From NCBI GenBank assembly GCA_951804985.1, contig OX638131.1:59240351-59304350 (forward strand): DNA of 64,000 nt. The letters run 5' to 3'. Both the position numbers and the translations under genes were made by a program. The DNA is from Dryomyza anilis. Lineage: Eukaryota; Arthropoda; Insecta; Diptera; Dryomyzidae. The notes under the pieces were generated by a model. That model ran no database searches. It saw only the letters and a list, made by a program, of their open reading frames with translations, and was not told where the DNA came from. Positions 22,337 to 35,727 of the stretch are shown here, piece by piece (within the stretch, counting starts at the first letter, position 1; every line of letters starts with the position of its first letter).

Positions 22337-23539
22337 GTGACAATGGTAATTTTTGCATTAATACATTTCATTATATATATGATAAAAGCAATAGGGGCAA
22401 AAATGATTAAATTAGTAGCAGATGAAACTAATCGGCAAAGATGTGTATGGGAAGAAATGCAAATAGGTCAAAAGGTGAACAATATGTTTACAGGAATGTT
22501 GAAAAAGTTTGAAAATTTTATAACATGTTATGATAAAAAAATCAGACAACAGTTGAGTGGATTAAATAAAAAGAGAATTAACAAAATATACAATAGAAAG
22601 GGGGACTGCTTCAAATTGTCTAATGTAAGTGATGTGTTCATTAAAGTACCTTGCGAGGCAGCTAAAAATGGAAAACATAGACTCAGGAGCAGATGCAAGC
22701 ATAATAAAAGAAGGTGCAATGACACAACTACCGGAATTTGACAAAAATAGTAAGAAAGATTTTAATGGGCTTTTGGTGGATGCGTAAGGACGTTAGGCAC
22801 GACCAATGTACAACACAGTAATATAAAGTGGTTACATTTAATAATGCATGTAGTATCTCTTGAACAAGGAATACCAGCAGACGGAATAATAGGACGGGAT
22901 AACATATGGAATAGATCCGTAATAAATGCAATTAATAAGACCATAACATTCTACGATAAAGGAAAGAATCACACTATCCGATTACCAATGAAAACGCGAG
23001 CCGACATAGAAAATATTTATTACAATCATGAAATAAAAATCATGCCGAGAACCGCAAAAATAGTAGAAATTACACTAAAAACAAAAATTCCAATTGTATT
23101 AATACATAAACAAGAAATTTATCCTGGAGTATATTTGGGAGAAAGCTTATCGAATGTTAACAAAAATAAAGTTTATGTCTCAGTATTAAATGCTACAGAA
23201 AAGGACATTATAATAGACAACAATTTTAAACCGACATTTTCAAATTTTAATCAGTATAGGGAATCAGATACAAACAATTCTACAATAAATACTATAAATT
23301 CAGTGAATATAAAAAATAGGATTAATAGATTATTAGAAAAAATTAACATCGATGAATCTTTAAATAAGGAGGAAATCACATCATTACAAAATTTTTGTAT
23401 TTCTTACCACGATGTTTTTCACTTAGAAGGTGACGAACTGTCATACACGCCGATACTTAAACACGACATAACAACACAATGGAATCAACCACCAATTAAC
23501 AAAAAGCAATACAAACTAGACAGGTTAACAAAATGTTAG
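22337..23539 (+). pseudogene. ELEMENT E pol N-terminus and protease
   Basis: 22337-22741 is the pol start region. A frameshift near 22665 is needed to reach NIDSGADASIIKEG (active-site box D-S-G-A at 22680-22691). Further stops lie at 22784-22840. The frame at 22844-23539 reads GIPADGIIGRDNIWN, the second conserved protease block, then the linker to RT ending in ISYHDVFHLEGDELSYT. The same protease region in reverse is found in ELEMENT A (58859-59290), confirming close kinship. Confidence 0.75.
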
Positions 23540-24375
23540 ATGCTGGCATTATATCGCCAAGCATATCACCCTGGAATTCACCATTACTATTGGTACCGAA
23601 GAGGAGCGACAAAGACGGTAACAAAAAATGGAGACTTGTCATAGATTTCCGTAAATTAAATGACGTAACCATAAAACAGGTATTTCCTATCCCGCGAATA
23701 GATGAAATATTAGATCAATTAGGTCACAGTCGGTATTTTTCAACTTTAGATTTAGCAAGTGGCTATCATCAGGTCTTAGTAGAAGAAGGTGATAAAGAAA
23801 AAACTGCCTTCAGTACAGGACTTGGACATTTTGAATTCAATAGGATGCCTTTCGGTTTAACAGGGGCACCAGCAACTTTCCAGAGAATAATGAATCACAT
23901 CTTATCAGGGTTACAGGGTATCGATTGTTTTGTATATCTTGATGATATAGTTGTGTATGGGAAAAATATAAGCGAACATGAACACAGATTAAGTAAAGTA
24001 TTACAGAAACTAAGAAACCATAATTTAAAATAAAATACCGAAAAATGTCAGTTTTTACGTCGTGAAGTAGTATATTTAGGGCATAAATGTTCAGAACTTG
24101 GTGCGCTGCCAGACCCCGCTAAGGTCGAATGCGTAAAAAATATTCCAGTACCAAGAAACAGAAAAGAAGTACAAGCATTCTTGGGATTAATTAATTATTA
24201 CAGAAAGTTCATAAGCAATATGGCAAGGTTAGCTTTACCAATTAATAATTTACTTAAAATGGACGTTAAATTTAAATGGACGGACGAATGTCAAAATTCA
24301 TTCATTAAATTGAAAGAATCAATAATTTCACCTCCAATATTAGCATATCCAGATTTTACAAAAACTTTTTTACTA
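23533..24375 (+). pseudogene. ELEMENT E reverse transcriptase (unit 1)
   Basis: A frameshift at about 23535 joins it to the protease frame. RT blocks are well preserved: KKWRLVIDFRKLND, RYFSTLDLASGYHQV (first Asp), AFSTGLGHFEFNRMPFGL and the catalytic YLDD at 23935-23946. A TAA at 24031 interrupts ...NHNLK; the frame continues with KCQFL and VYLGHKCSE, then the thumb-connection segment AFLGLINYYRKFI (24175-24213). Position 24063, inside this gene, is the left breakpoint of the triplicated segment, so only this unit has the catalytic RT core. Confidence 0.85.
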
Positions 24376-24720
24376 ACAAAAGTAACAAAGCAGTAGGTGC
24401 AGTCCTATCTCAAGGTGAAGTAGGAAGCGACCGACTGATCGCGTTTGAACTTTAAATGGGGCAGAAAAACGATATTCTACCATTGAAAAGGAATTTTTAG
24501 CAATTGTTTAGGCAACAAAGAATTTTAGAGCATACCTATTAGGGCGACAATTCAAAATTTTTACAGATCATCAGTCTCTAAAAGGTATTGCAAATTTAAA
24601 AGATCAGACATCCCGCCTTGCTCGTTTCCGACACAAATTATCGGAATATGATTTTGAAATAATGTACAAACCAGGCAAAAAGAATTTAAATGCGGATGCT
24701 TTAAGCAGAATTCCATATAT
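24376..24720 (+). pseudogene. ELEMENT E RNase H (unit 1)
   Basis: The frame breaks after FTKTFLLT, where the expected DAS box is lost by a small deletion shared by all three units. It then continues out of phase with NKAVGAVLSQGEVGSDR. Unit 1 alone also lacks about 7 bases near 24448 and has TAG in place of TGG at 24508. FTDHQSLKG (24560-24586) and NLNADALSRIP (24685-24717) mark the end of the domain. Confidence 0.8.
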
Positions 24721-25334
24721 AGAACCAGATATTACAGCCGTACAAACACGAACCAAAACTACACAAAATATTTTAGATCAGCAAATCACAAAAATAAAAC
24801 CACAAATCAGTACACCAGTCGTAGATGAAACAATAAAAGATACAAATAATGAAACGAATTCAACTCAAATATTAACTGATCCAGATGAAATTAAAACCGT
24901 GATGAAAGATTTTCATGATTCAGCACTAGGAGGCCATCAGGGCACACTTAAAACATACTATAGGATTAAGAAACAATTTAAATGGAGGGGAATGCAGAAA
25001 CAAATAAAAGAATATGTTAGAAACTGTCCTAAATGCCAAATGAACAAAAGTTCAAAGTTAACAAAAATGCCAACACGTCCATTCTATAAGGTTTATATGG
25101 ACTTGGTAGGAATTTTACCTGAAACAGTGTCAGGAAATAAATATATTTTAACTTTTCAGGACGATTTTTCAAAATACATGTGCTGCGTAGCTATCCCAGA
25201 CGCGGAAGCAAGCACAGTAGCCAAAGCTTTTTACGAGGAAATTATCACGCGTTATAATATTCCGAAAATTTAATTACAGATAATGGTTCAAATTTTGTGT
25301 CAAAATTATTTTCAGACACGTGCAAGTTATTAAA
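24721..25334 (+). pseudogene. ELEMENT E integrase, truncated (unit 1)
   Basis: The frame at 24662-25273 covers the H2C2 zinc-binding domain (ALGGHQGTLKTYYRIK, then NCPKCQMNK) and the core start (KVYMDLVGILPE, first catalytic Asp). A 21-bp in-phase loss near 25070, between two GCCAA repeats, distinguishes it from unit 3. A one-base deletion after RYNIPKI (25270) is shared by all units. At about 25340 the gene jumps directly to the 3' end of env through a deletion of about 1.93 kb. Confidence 0.8.
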
Positions 25335-25551
25335 CATTAAAAAGAAACAATTCATCGCGCAATACATTAAAAAGAGAAATGAAACCAACAACACCAACTG
25401 CAAGTCTACGAACGACAACAAAGCAAATAAACGCAATAACAACGGCACCACAATCTATGCCAGCGCAGAAACCCCTGACCGAAGAAGAGTCGCAGCAGTC
25501 AGTACCAAGAACATCAGGACCAGGGTTTTATTGTGTATAATTTTTTTTTAG
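25335..25551 (+). pseudogene. ELEMENT E env 3' end (unit 1 remnant)
   Basis: The last ~70 codons of the env cytoplasmic tail (QFIAQYIKKRNETNN onward), fused to integrase by the 1.93-kb deletion. The corresponding full region is at 34068-34277 and 42533-42762. Confidence 0.8.
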
Positions 25552-26238
25552 TATATTCCATTGAAGTATAATTAGGAAGTCAGACTCAGACAACATTAGG
25601 CGTTTGTTTTTGGAGGTAGATAGTTAGACAGCAAGCAATTATTATTCAATAAATTACTGTCTAACGACATTTAAAAAAAAAAAAAAAAAAAACATTAATT
25701 ATATGAAAAGTATAAATATAAATAATAATTAAAGACATATTCAACAACTAAAATAAATTATTTACAATAAATATCGCAATATATTTAAAAAATAAACAAA
25801 TCATGGCACAAAATAAAACATATAATGACTAAAATGATAAATAAGAAAAACAACAGAGCAACACAGCACGCAGCGGTTGCAAAGCGGTAACTTGATCAAT
25901 TACTGTTTTGTCAATTGCAACGTTCAGTGACTTGTAATGTTATACATTTTTGTTTTTTGCGTTACTAAAGTATATAGATATTAATATTTTTTTTTATCAA
26001 TAATATCACTAAAACTGCGACCATTAATTAAGTAATTGAGTAACGAATATAAGCATTAATAAGATTCTTAAAATAAAAATAAGTAAAATAAATTATAATA
26101 ATAAGAAAAATAATTATTGATTTAATATATTATTGAAAGTTAAATAAATTAAGAAATATATTGAAATATTAATGAAGTAAAAGAAAAAACTATTATTCTT
26201 TTTAATAATAATTTTTTCTTTAAATAAGGGGGGAAGAA
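25552..26238 (+). other. ELEMENT E 3' untranslated region and polypurine tract
   Basis: Very AT-rich, with an A-run (25673-25690), ending in AAGGGGGGAAGAA immediately before the LTR. That purine run is the plus-strand primer site. Confidence 0.8.
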
Positions 26239-26998
26239 TGTTGTGAATCAGAAACGTTTTTTTTATGTATTTAAGATAGACTGCACATAACCAGTATGCA
26301 CATAAAGTTCAAATCTAAAAGCACAATAACAGATGCATGTTAACTTAACATAACGTCTACGACGTAACTGGAAAGTGCATAATGTTTATGAGTGCATACT
26401 TTCAGGATATAAAATTAAGTCCGCTTGAAAGCAACGAAAAATGCACTGGTTGCAATTTGATCCGAGGCACACGCTAGCAAGTGTGCCGTCTGTTTAAAAG
26501 CAACAACAAAAGCATTGGTTGTAATTTAAGTCAAGACTAACGCCAGCATGAGAACCAATTAAGAATTTAGCACATTGGAATTTTCTCAATTAATGATTTC
26601 ACAATATTAGTAAATATCTGATGTGGGGTTCATGAGGTTTTTAGTAGTACGTAGATTTAAGAATATGGTTGCTTGCATTTATGAGTTGTGTTTTAAGAAA
26701 TAAGTATAAGCAAGGGGCTCGTGAGTCGCACGATACCGAGAGAATGAGTAGAGGTTAAGTTTAGATTTTAAGCATTATGATTTTAACTGCCTTAGAGTGC
26801 AGACGTGTTTTCAGTTTAAACTGAAGCTTGTAAAAATACTTAAAAATAATTAATAAAAGTATAAAGCAAGTCTAAAATATCCTTGTGTTTTTATTTAATA
26901 ATAAATGTTAGGAAAGAATTGTGGACTTCGAGGGAAAATTGTCACTGACGGTTTCACCAATAAAGGCAAGTACAAAAGGACCCCTGGAGCCCGCAACA
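26239..26998 (+). repeat. ELEMENT E 3' LTR (unit 1)
   Basis: 760 bp from TGTTGTGAATC to CCCGCAACA, with complete TG...CA ends. At two diagnostic places (AATATGGTTGC near 26664, ACCGAGAGAATG near 26735) it matches the unit 3 LTR but not the unit 2 or 5' LTR. Confidence 0.88.
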
Positions 26999-28899
26999 CC
27001 TGCAGTAGCTACGCGAGCTGCGAAGGAGCGATACAAAGAGAAGGGAAGAGAGACGTCTTTTCAGGCGTAAAAAAAGCGAGGCACAAAAAGACGTGAGTGT
27101 GAGGAGATTGAGATGCATGGGGACAGGAATGAGGCTCGAAAATTCTTAGAGAAAATAAGACGCCTAGCCGGAGGTTCAAAATCCGGAGCCTCTTCTTGTA
27201 AAGATGAAAACGGGAATCTAGTCACAGATATCCAGAGCACACTGAAGATATGATGGAATCACTTCTCTAAACTGCTGACCGGTGATGATGTCCGCAATTC
27301 CACCGATAGAGAAGTAAACCCGGCAACCCCAGTACTTGATGACGACGTTGAGATTCCGCCACCCGACCATGACGAGGTCAGAACAGCCATCGCTCGGCTG
27401 AAAAACAACAAAGCCGCAGATGCTGATGGTCTGCCTGCTGAATTGTTTAAGACCGGAGGTGAAGGGCTAATAGAGAGCATGCACGACCTCGCAGGCTGAA
27501 TATGGTCGGATGAAAGCATGCCAAGTGACTGGAACCTCAGTGTACTCTGCCCAATCCTTAAGAAATGTGATCCCAATATCTGCGCCAACTACCGTGGGAT
27601 CAGCCTACTCAATATCGCACACGGTGTTCTATCGAGCGTATTATGTGAAAGACTGAAGCCCATCGTCAACAGACTGATTGGACCTTATCAGTGCGGCTTC
27701 AGACCTGGAAAATCCACCATAGACCAGATTTTCACATTGCGCCTAATCCAGGAAAAGACCCTTGAAAAACAGATCGACACCTACCACCTATTAGTCGACT
27801 ATAAAGCCGCCTTCGACACTCCGATAAGGGAACGATTATACGCCGCAATGTCTGAGTTCGGTATACCTGCTAAACATATAAGGCTTTGTTGGATGACCCT
27901 GAGCAACACACGTTGCTCAGTGAGAATAGGAAAAGACCTCTCCGAGCCATTTCATACCGTGCGAGGTTTCAGGCAGGGTGACTCCCTATCGTGCGACTTT
28001 TTTAATTTATTGATGAAGAAAATAATTCGAGCTGCCGAACTCCGTCAAAGCGGCACTATCCTCAACAAAAGTGTCATGCTTCTCGCATATACCGATGATA
28101 TTGATATCATTGGCAGGAGCACACGAGCAGTCAGCGCAGCATTCTCCAGATTGGAGAAAGAGTCGCGTCGAATGGGTCTAGTGGTGAACGAGAACAAGAT
28201 GAAGTTCCTTGTGTCAACAAACAGAAAGGAGTCCGTGCGTCTTGGACAAAAAGCTTTTGACACCCACAAGTTCGACATTGTGAAGGACTCCGTCTATTTG
28301 GGATCCAGCATCAACAGCAACAACGACGTCAGCCTGGAGATTAAACGAAGAATAACTCTTGCCAACAGGTGCTACTTTGGGCTCAGTAGGCAATTGAAAA
28401 GTAGAGCGCTCTCTCGCCGGACAAAAATAACGCTCTACAAGTCACTCATCATGCCCGTCCTACTTTATGGTACAGAAACATGGACGTTGGCCTCACCGAT
28501 GAGTACTGGGAGCGTTCGAGAGAAAGATTCTCCGTAAAATCTTTGGCCCTATCTGCTTTGCTAGCGAGTATCGAATCAGGATGAACCATGAGCTGTACGA
28601 GTTATTCGACGATATTGACATAGTCAAGCGCATCAAGATCCAGCGGCTTCGCTGGCTAGGCCATGTCAAACGAATGGATGAAAACACTCCAGCTAAGAAG
28701 GTGCTTGAATCGAGGCTCGAAGGTGGACAGCGTAGAAGAGGTCGTCCAAATCTGGTTTGAAAAGACCAAGTTGAGGACAACCTGTCAGCTCTTGGTATTT
28801 CTAACTGGCGTCAGCGCGCGAAAAGCAGTAGCGACTGGCGCGGCTTTATCTCAGCGTCCAAAAGCTACCCACGGTTGTAAGGGCCATTTAAATAAGTAA
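26999..28899 (+). pseudogene. RTE reverse transcriptase and C-terminal domain (unit 1)
   Basis: Continues the LINE after ELEMENT E. An extra A near 27090 shifts frame, and stops occur at 27251 and 27497. The main open frame (27518-28537) holds YRGISLLN, GPYQCGFRPGKSTIDQIF, LLVDYKAAFDT, GFRQGDSLSC and the catalytic box AYTDD (YTDD at 28088-28099, where YADD is usual). A frameshift near 28490 and a TGA for Trp at 28758 interrupt the C-terminus (IKIQRLRWLGHVKRMDE, RRRGRP). Both C-terminal lesions are shared with units 2 and 3. Confidence 0.87.
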
Positions 28900-28909
28900 G
28901 TAGGACTCG
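28900..28909. repeat. RTE target site duplication, right copy
   Basis: GTAGGACTCG, identical to 18236-18245; also retained at 37628-37637 and 46069-46078 in the other units. Confidence 0.9.
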
Positions 28910-29365
28910 ATAATGTTTTTATTCAAATGAGCTAAATTGCTCTGTAAGCTCTACTATTTTCTCTCTATAATCTGAAATATTTTTATTCGTTTGTTTTTTT
29001 ATACCTAATTCTGTTAAAATTTGTCGCAAAGTTTTCGGATTTGGATATGCATTTTCCAACAATTTTTGAAAATCTGATAATGTAGGTCTATTAGAATGAC
29101 CCAAAATGCTACGTAATTGAGCTGTTAGTATAAAATTGTAGACGAACTTAATGAATAATGGTTTATCATCATAAACCATTAATCATGCAATAGTTCCGCC
29201 TGTATGATAAAATCATCTAAATATTTAAAGGCGCCTTTAAAAATGTATACGTTTTTACCTACCATAGATATATCGAAGTGAGTAATTTTTTGCAAATTTT
29301 CTTCTTGCCAAACGGTGAATAAATCTAAATCACACTCAGTTTTAATTTTAACTCTTTTTGAATTT
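28910..29365 (-). pseudogene. ELEMENT M gag, N-terminal half (unit 1)
   Basis: Minus-strand frame 28919-29179 reads LRSILGHSNRPTLSDFQKLL and KKQTNKNISDYREKIVEL, capsid-like. Upstream, in another frame, come DLFTVWQEENLQKITHFD and KGAFKYLDDFIIQAELLHD, joined by a frameshift near 29182. It completes the C-terminal half at 17682-18235 once the RTE insertion is discounted. A perfect 11-bp hairpin (TAATGGTTTAT, loop CATC) lies at 29156-29181. Confidence 0.72.
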
Positions 29366-30472
<1,107 letters not shown>

Positions 30473-30820
30473 TGTAATGTTGGATATTTGGGCGGACGTT
30501 TAATAAAGAAAATTAATCCTGCCTATTATTTTTGCCGGTGCTTAATAACGCCATTGGCAAAAAGTTTATTTTAACAGCCGGTACTCAAAGGTACCAATGC
30601 ATGTTAGTGTGCCGATAATTGGCTTAATTAAATGATAATGTCGATTGTTTGGCTGTTCTATGATGATTAATTTTATTTACATAAAAACATCCTATTTATA
30701 TTCTTAAACCTAGTTTGATATTCATAATTTTGACATTCATATGACGTAACTCTTTTGACAATTAAAAACATATAATAAAATATAGTGATGTAAATGGGTG
30801 ACGTAATTGGGTACCTTACA
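30473..30820 (-). repeat. ELEMENT M 5' LTR (unit 1)
   Basis: 348 bp, plus-strand ends TGTAATG...CCTTACA, an inverted TGTAA/TTACA, with the primer-binding site directly adjacent. The flank CCAG follows at 30821-30824, matching CCAG at 13979. Confidence 0.88.
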
Positions 30821-30835
30821 CCAGCGAATGAATGG

Positions 30836-32070
30836 TGAAGTAGTATATTTAGGGCATAAATGTTCAGAACTTGGTCCGCTGCCAGACCCCGCTAAGGTCG
30901 AATGCGTAAAAAATATTCCAGTACCAAGAAACAGAAAAGAAGTACAAGCATTCTTGGGATTAATTAATTATTACAGAAAGTTCATAAGCAATATGGCAAG
31001 GTTAGCTTTACCAATTAATAATTTACTTAAAATGGACGTTAAATTTAAATGGACGGACGAATGTCAAAATTCATTCATTAAATTGAAAGAATCAATAATT
31101 TCACCTCCAATATTAGCATATCCAGATTTTACAAAAACTTTTTTACTAACAAAAGTAACAAAGCAGTAGGTGCAGTCCTATCTCAAGGTGAAGTAGGAAG
31201 CGACCGACCGATCGCGTTTGCAAGTAGAACTTTAAATGGGGCAGAAAAACGATATTCTACCATTGAAAAGGAATTTTTAGCAATTGTTTGGGCAACAAAG
31301 AATTTTAGAGCATACCTATTAGGGCGACAATTCAAAATTTTTACAGATCATCAGTCTCTAAAAGGTATTGCAAATTTAAAAGATCAGACCGCCTTGCTCG
31401 TTTCCGACACAAATTATCGGAATATGATTTTGAAATAATGTACAAACCAGGCAAAAAGAATTTAAATGCGGATGCTTTAAGCAGAATTCCATATATAGAA
31501 CCAGATATTACAGCCGTACAAACACGATCCAAAACTACACAAAATATTTTAGATCAGCAAATCACAAAAATAAAACCACAAATCAGTACACCAGTCGTAG
31601 ATGAAACAATAAAAGATACAAATAATGAAACGAATTCAACTCAAATATTAACTGATCCAGATGAAATTAAAACCGTGATGAAAGATTTTCATGATTCAGC
31701 ACTAGGAGGCCATCAGGGCACACTTAAAACATACTTTAGGATTAAGAAACAATTTAAATGGAGGGGAATGCAGAAACAAATAAAATAATATGTTAGAAAC
31801 TGTCCTAAATGCCAAATGAACAAAAGTTCATAGTTAACAAAAATGCCAATGGTTTTGACAGATACGCCAACACGTCCATTCTATAAGGTTTATATGGACT
31901 TGGTAGGAATTTTACCTGAAACAGTGTCAGGAAATAAATATATTTTAACTTTTCAAGACGATTTTTCAAAATACATGTGCTGCGTAGCTATCCCAGACGC
32001 GGAAGCAAGCACAGTAGCCAACGCTTTTTACGAGGAAATTATCACGCGTTATAATATTCCGAAAATTTAA
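30836..32070 (+). pseudogene. ELEMENT E RT thumb, RNase H and integrase start (unit 2)
   Basis: Lacks the RT palm because the unit starts inside pol; an apparent ATG at 30807 lies in fused flank. It carries the shared DAS-box deletion near 31152 but keeps IAFASRTLNG, lost in unit 1. It alone lacks 4 bases near 31389 (RNase H), and has TAA for GAA at 31786 and TAG for AAG at 31831 within the integrase zinc-binding region. It ends at the shared one-base deletion after RYNIPKI. Confidence 0.82.
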
Positions 32071-32093
32071 TTACAGATAATGGTTCAAATTTT

Positions 32094-34277
32094 GTGTCAA
32101 AATTATTTTCAGACACGTGCAAGTTATTAAACATTAAAAAAATGCATATAACACCCTATCACCCACAGGCGAATGGCTCGTTAGAACGAAGTCACAGACC
32201 TTTAGCGGAGTATTTGAGATGTTTTACAAAAGAGGATGGGTCCAACTGGGACCAATGGTTGAATTCGGCAATGCATGTGCACAATAACACAGTGCATATG
32301 TCAACAGGGCAAACGCCTTGTCGTACTTTATACGGATTTGAATTTGACATGCCAACCAACCTAAAACGAAAATGTTCACCAATTTATAACAGTGAAGATT
32401 ACAATAAGGTATTAAAATACCAAATACAGCGTACACATGAGATAGTCAGACAAAATCAAGAAAAAGCTAAGGAAAGATCTAAACGAAGTTATGATAATAC
32501 ATTAAATACGGTAGTTTTTAAGGAAGGAGATAAAGTTTTATTAAAAAACCAGAATAGGAAAAATAAATTTTCACCAATCTGGGTAGGACCCTATGAAGTC
32601 CTTTCGATAATAAGTCCTGTGACAACAGTAATCTGTATCAAGGGAAAAGGAAAAAAAATTATGCAAAAACAAATAACGGTAATGTCAACCAACTATAATA
32701 AGTTGGCAAAACCATTATTAAATTCAATGAAAGAAGTAGAAGCTGTACAAAAAGAACTTACCAAAACTATTGCACAACAGACAGCTATTCATACGAATAT
32801 AAACAATCCAATCGACAAACTACTATTCTTAATGCACTTATTAGAAATACAAACAACGATAAATGCAAACCTGATTGAAATACAAGGACAACAATTAATA
32901 GAGATGGCTGTAATAGACGATCTATATAAGGGACGCCTGCATCCGTCGATTATTGATCAGAGGGAGCTGAATGAAATGCTTGCTAAATTAACTCTAAGAG
33001 GAAATGCCAATTGGTTCACACAACAATCATCCTCCACCGTACGCCTTTTTCCGGATGCTGATAGTCTTATGATCGTCATCAAAACACCGTTGCTTCACGA
33101 TTTGATTTTCACATTATACAGAGTCTATCCAATACCCACCAACATTAATAAAGAATGGGACGCATTGGTTAAGACAACATACGACTACTAAGCGGAAGCT
33201 GAAGACCGAAGTAAATTCATAGAATTAACAACTGCTGATTACGATAAATGCATAACTATCAGCCAGAGCATGAATAAGGAGGTCACACTATGCAAACGAC
33301 CCGGCACAGTACTAACAAACAGCAACAAACTTTGCGAGGTGACTCTAATACAACACAAAACAGTTCCATCAGACAATTGCAATCACGTTGCGATCAAGAA
33401 GAGTTCCGGTTTGGTCGTGAAGCTATGGTCTCCAAACACTTGGTTATATAAATTTGAAACACCCACAAAATTCGAAGCAGTATGCGGCACTAACATGGCA
33501 ACGTTAACATTATCTGGACTAGGAGGGATGTCGGTTAATGAGGCATGTGATCTTCATAATCAGGAATTGATATTACCATATGAACATACAAAAATTACCA
33601 ACGAGGAAGTAACATTCAAAAAAGAAGACCACACAACATTACTTAAAATCCTGAAAGGAAACTGGTCATCATTCCCTACCCCAAATGTAACAGCTATACC
33701 ACTACCAATCTTAGTTTCAGACCACAGTGAAATAAGATCAGCACTAAAGGACGGTCAGCGATATTTAGACGATCTGTTAGCAGAAATAGATTACAATAAA
33801 GAACGAAAGGAGTTATTCAACCGCCAAAATGATATAAAAAACACCGGTATATCATTCGGGATAGTAATTTTGGCACTAATACTGTTATTGACCGCGTATG
33901 TGGTATATTTGCGGTACCATCAACTGTGTAAAAAGAAATCTAACAACAAAAATGATAAAATCAGTAGGAATAAATCGAAAATTGCAACCGTCGATGTGGA
34001 AGCAACCAAAATGAACGAGTTTGAAAAAAAAGTCGAAGAAACTTCCAATCCATCAGCCACCGCTCCAAAGAAACAATTCATCGCGCAATACATTAAAAAG
34101 AGAAATGAAACCAACAACGCCAACTGCAAGTCTACGAACGACAACAAAGCAAATAAACGCAATAACAACGGCACCACAATCTATGCCAGCGCAGAAACCC
34201 CTGACCGAAGAAGAGTCGCAGCAGTCCGTACCAAGAACATCAGGACCAGGGTTTTATTGTGTATAATTTTTTTTTAG
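32094..34277 (+). pseudogene. ELEMENT E integrase C-terminus fused to env remnant (unit 2)
   Basis: Integrase region: core motif HITPYHPQANGSLERSH (catalytic Glu) and the GPY-like IWVGPYEVLS. After CIKGKGKKI the frame passes without a stop into an env-type region (QKQITVMSTNYNKL onward), a coiled-coil-like ectodomain part. A single TAA at 33189 interrupts that frame, which resumes in phase and continues to 34277, with a membrane segment (GIVILALILLLTAYVVYL) at about 33859-33915 and a basic cytoplasmic tail. Insect errantivirus Env is a fusion-type membrane glycoprotein; here the N-terminal signal, surface part and furin-type site are absent, so it is a defective fusion. Confidence 0.78.
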
Positions 34278-34967
34278 TATATTCCATTGAAGTATAATTA
34301 GGAAGTCAGACTCAGACAACATTAGGCGTTTGTTTTTGGAGGTAGATAGTTAGACAGCAAGCAATTATTATTCAATAAATTACTGTCTAACGACATTAAA
34401 AAAAAAAAAAAAAAAAAAACATTAATTATATGAAAAGTATAAATATAAATAATAATTAAAGACATATTCAACAACTAAAATAAATTATTTACAATAAATA
34501 TCGCAATATATTTAAAAAATAAACAAATCATGGCACAAAATAAAACATATAATGACTAAAATGATAAATAAGAAAAACAACAGAGCAACACAGCACGCAG
34601 CGATTGCAAAGCGGTAACTTGATCAACTACTGTTTTGTCAATTGCAACGTTCAGTGACTTGTAATGTTATACATTTTTCTTTTTAGCGTTACTAAAGTAT
34701 ATAGTTATTAATTTATTTTTTTTTATCAATAATATCACTAAAACTGCGACCATTAATTAAGTAATTGAGTAACGAAGATAAGCATTAATAAGATTCTTAA
34801 AATAAAAATAAGTAAAATAAATTATAATAATAAGAAAAATAATTATTGATTTTATATATTATTGAAAGTTAAATAAATTAAGAAATATATTGAAATATTA
34901 ATGAAGTAAAAGAAAAAACTATTATTCTTTTTAATAATAATTTTTTCTTAAAATAAGGGGGGAAGAA
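34278..34967 (+). other. ELEMENT E 3' untranslated region (unit 2)
   Basis: AT-rich, A-run at 34398-34419, ending in the AAGGGGGGAAGAA polypurine tract. Confidence 0.78.
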
Positions 34968-35727
34968 TGTTGTGAATCAGAAACGTTTTTTTTATGTATT
35001 TAAGATAGACTGCACATAACCAGTATGCACATAAAGTTCAAATCTAAAAGCACAATAACAGATGCATGTTAACTTAACATAACGTCTACGACGTAACTGG
35101 AAAGTGCATAATGTTTATGAGTGCATACTTTCAGGATATAAAATTAAGTCCGCTTGAAAGCAACGAAAAATGCAGTGGTTGCAATTTGATCCGAGGCACA
35201 CGCTAGAAAGTGTGCCGTCTGTTTAAAAGCAACAACAAAAGCATTGGTTGTAATTTAAGTCAAGACTAACGCCAGCATGAGAACCAATTAAGAATTTAGC
35301 ACATTGGAATTTTCTCAATTAATGATTTCACAATATTAGTAAATATCTGATGTGGGGTTCATGAGGTTTTTAGTAGTACGTAGATTTAAGAATATGCTTG
35401 CTTGCATTTATGAGTTGTGTTTTAAGAAATAAGTATAAGCAAGGGGCTCGTGAGTCGCACGATACCGAGGTGATGAGTAGAGGTTAAGTTTAGATTTTAA
35501 GCATTATGATTTTAACTGCCTTAGAGTGCAGACGTGTTTTCAGTTTAAACTGAAACTTGTAAAAATACTTAAAAATAATTAATAAAAGTATAAAGCAAGT
35601 CTAAAATATCCTTGCGTTTTTATTTAATAATAAATGTTAGGAAAGAATTGTGCACTTCGAGGGAAAATTGTCACTGACGGTTTCACCAATAAAGGCAAGT
35701 ACAAAAGGACCCCTGGAGCCCGCAACA
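34968..35727 (+). repeat. ELEMENT E 3' LTR (unit 2)
   Basis: 760 bp. At the two diagnostic sites it matches the 5' LTR (AATATGCTTGC, ACCGAGGTGATG) rather than the unit 1 and 3 LTRs. Confidence 0.88.

Larger units (their letters stand above)
19506..26998 (+). mobile_element. ELEMENT E: errantivirus-like Ty3/gypsy retrotransposon
   Basis: LTR, primer site, gag, protease, RT, RNase H, integrase, env remnant, polypurine tract and LTR occur in canonical Ty3/gypsy order, inserted in the RTE LINE. The tRNA-Ser-type primer site and an env-like third gene (seen in units 2 and 3) point to the 17.6/297 errantivirus group. This is the only copy in the window with gag and a 5' LTR, but it has lost most of integrase and env. 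Confidence 0.85.
18246..28899 (+). mobile_element. RTE-clade LINE, interrupted by ELEMENT E
   Basis: Bounded by the perfect 10-bp duplication GTAGGACTCG. It begins GGAGGCTATGGGG and ends AAATAAGTAA with no poly(A), as RTE elements often do with short-repeat tails. The 5' half (18246-19505) holds an untranslated leader and an endonuclease. The 3' half (26999-28899) holds RT and the C-terminal domain. The frames join sensibly across the ELEMENT E insertion (TAAEEV, then PAVATRAAKERYK). It is probably close to full length, but dead. Confidence 0.85.
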
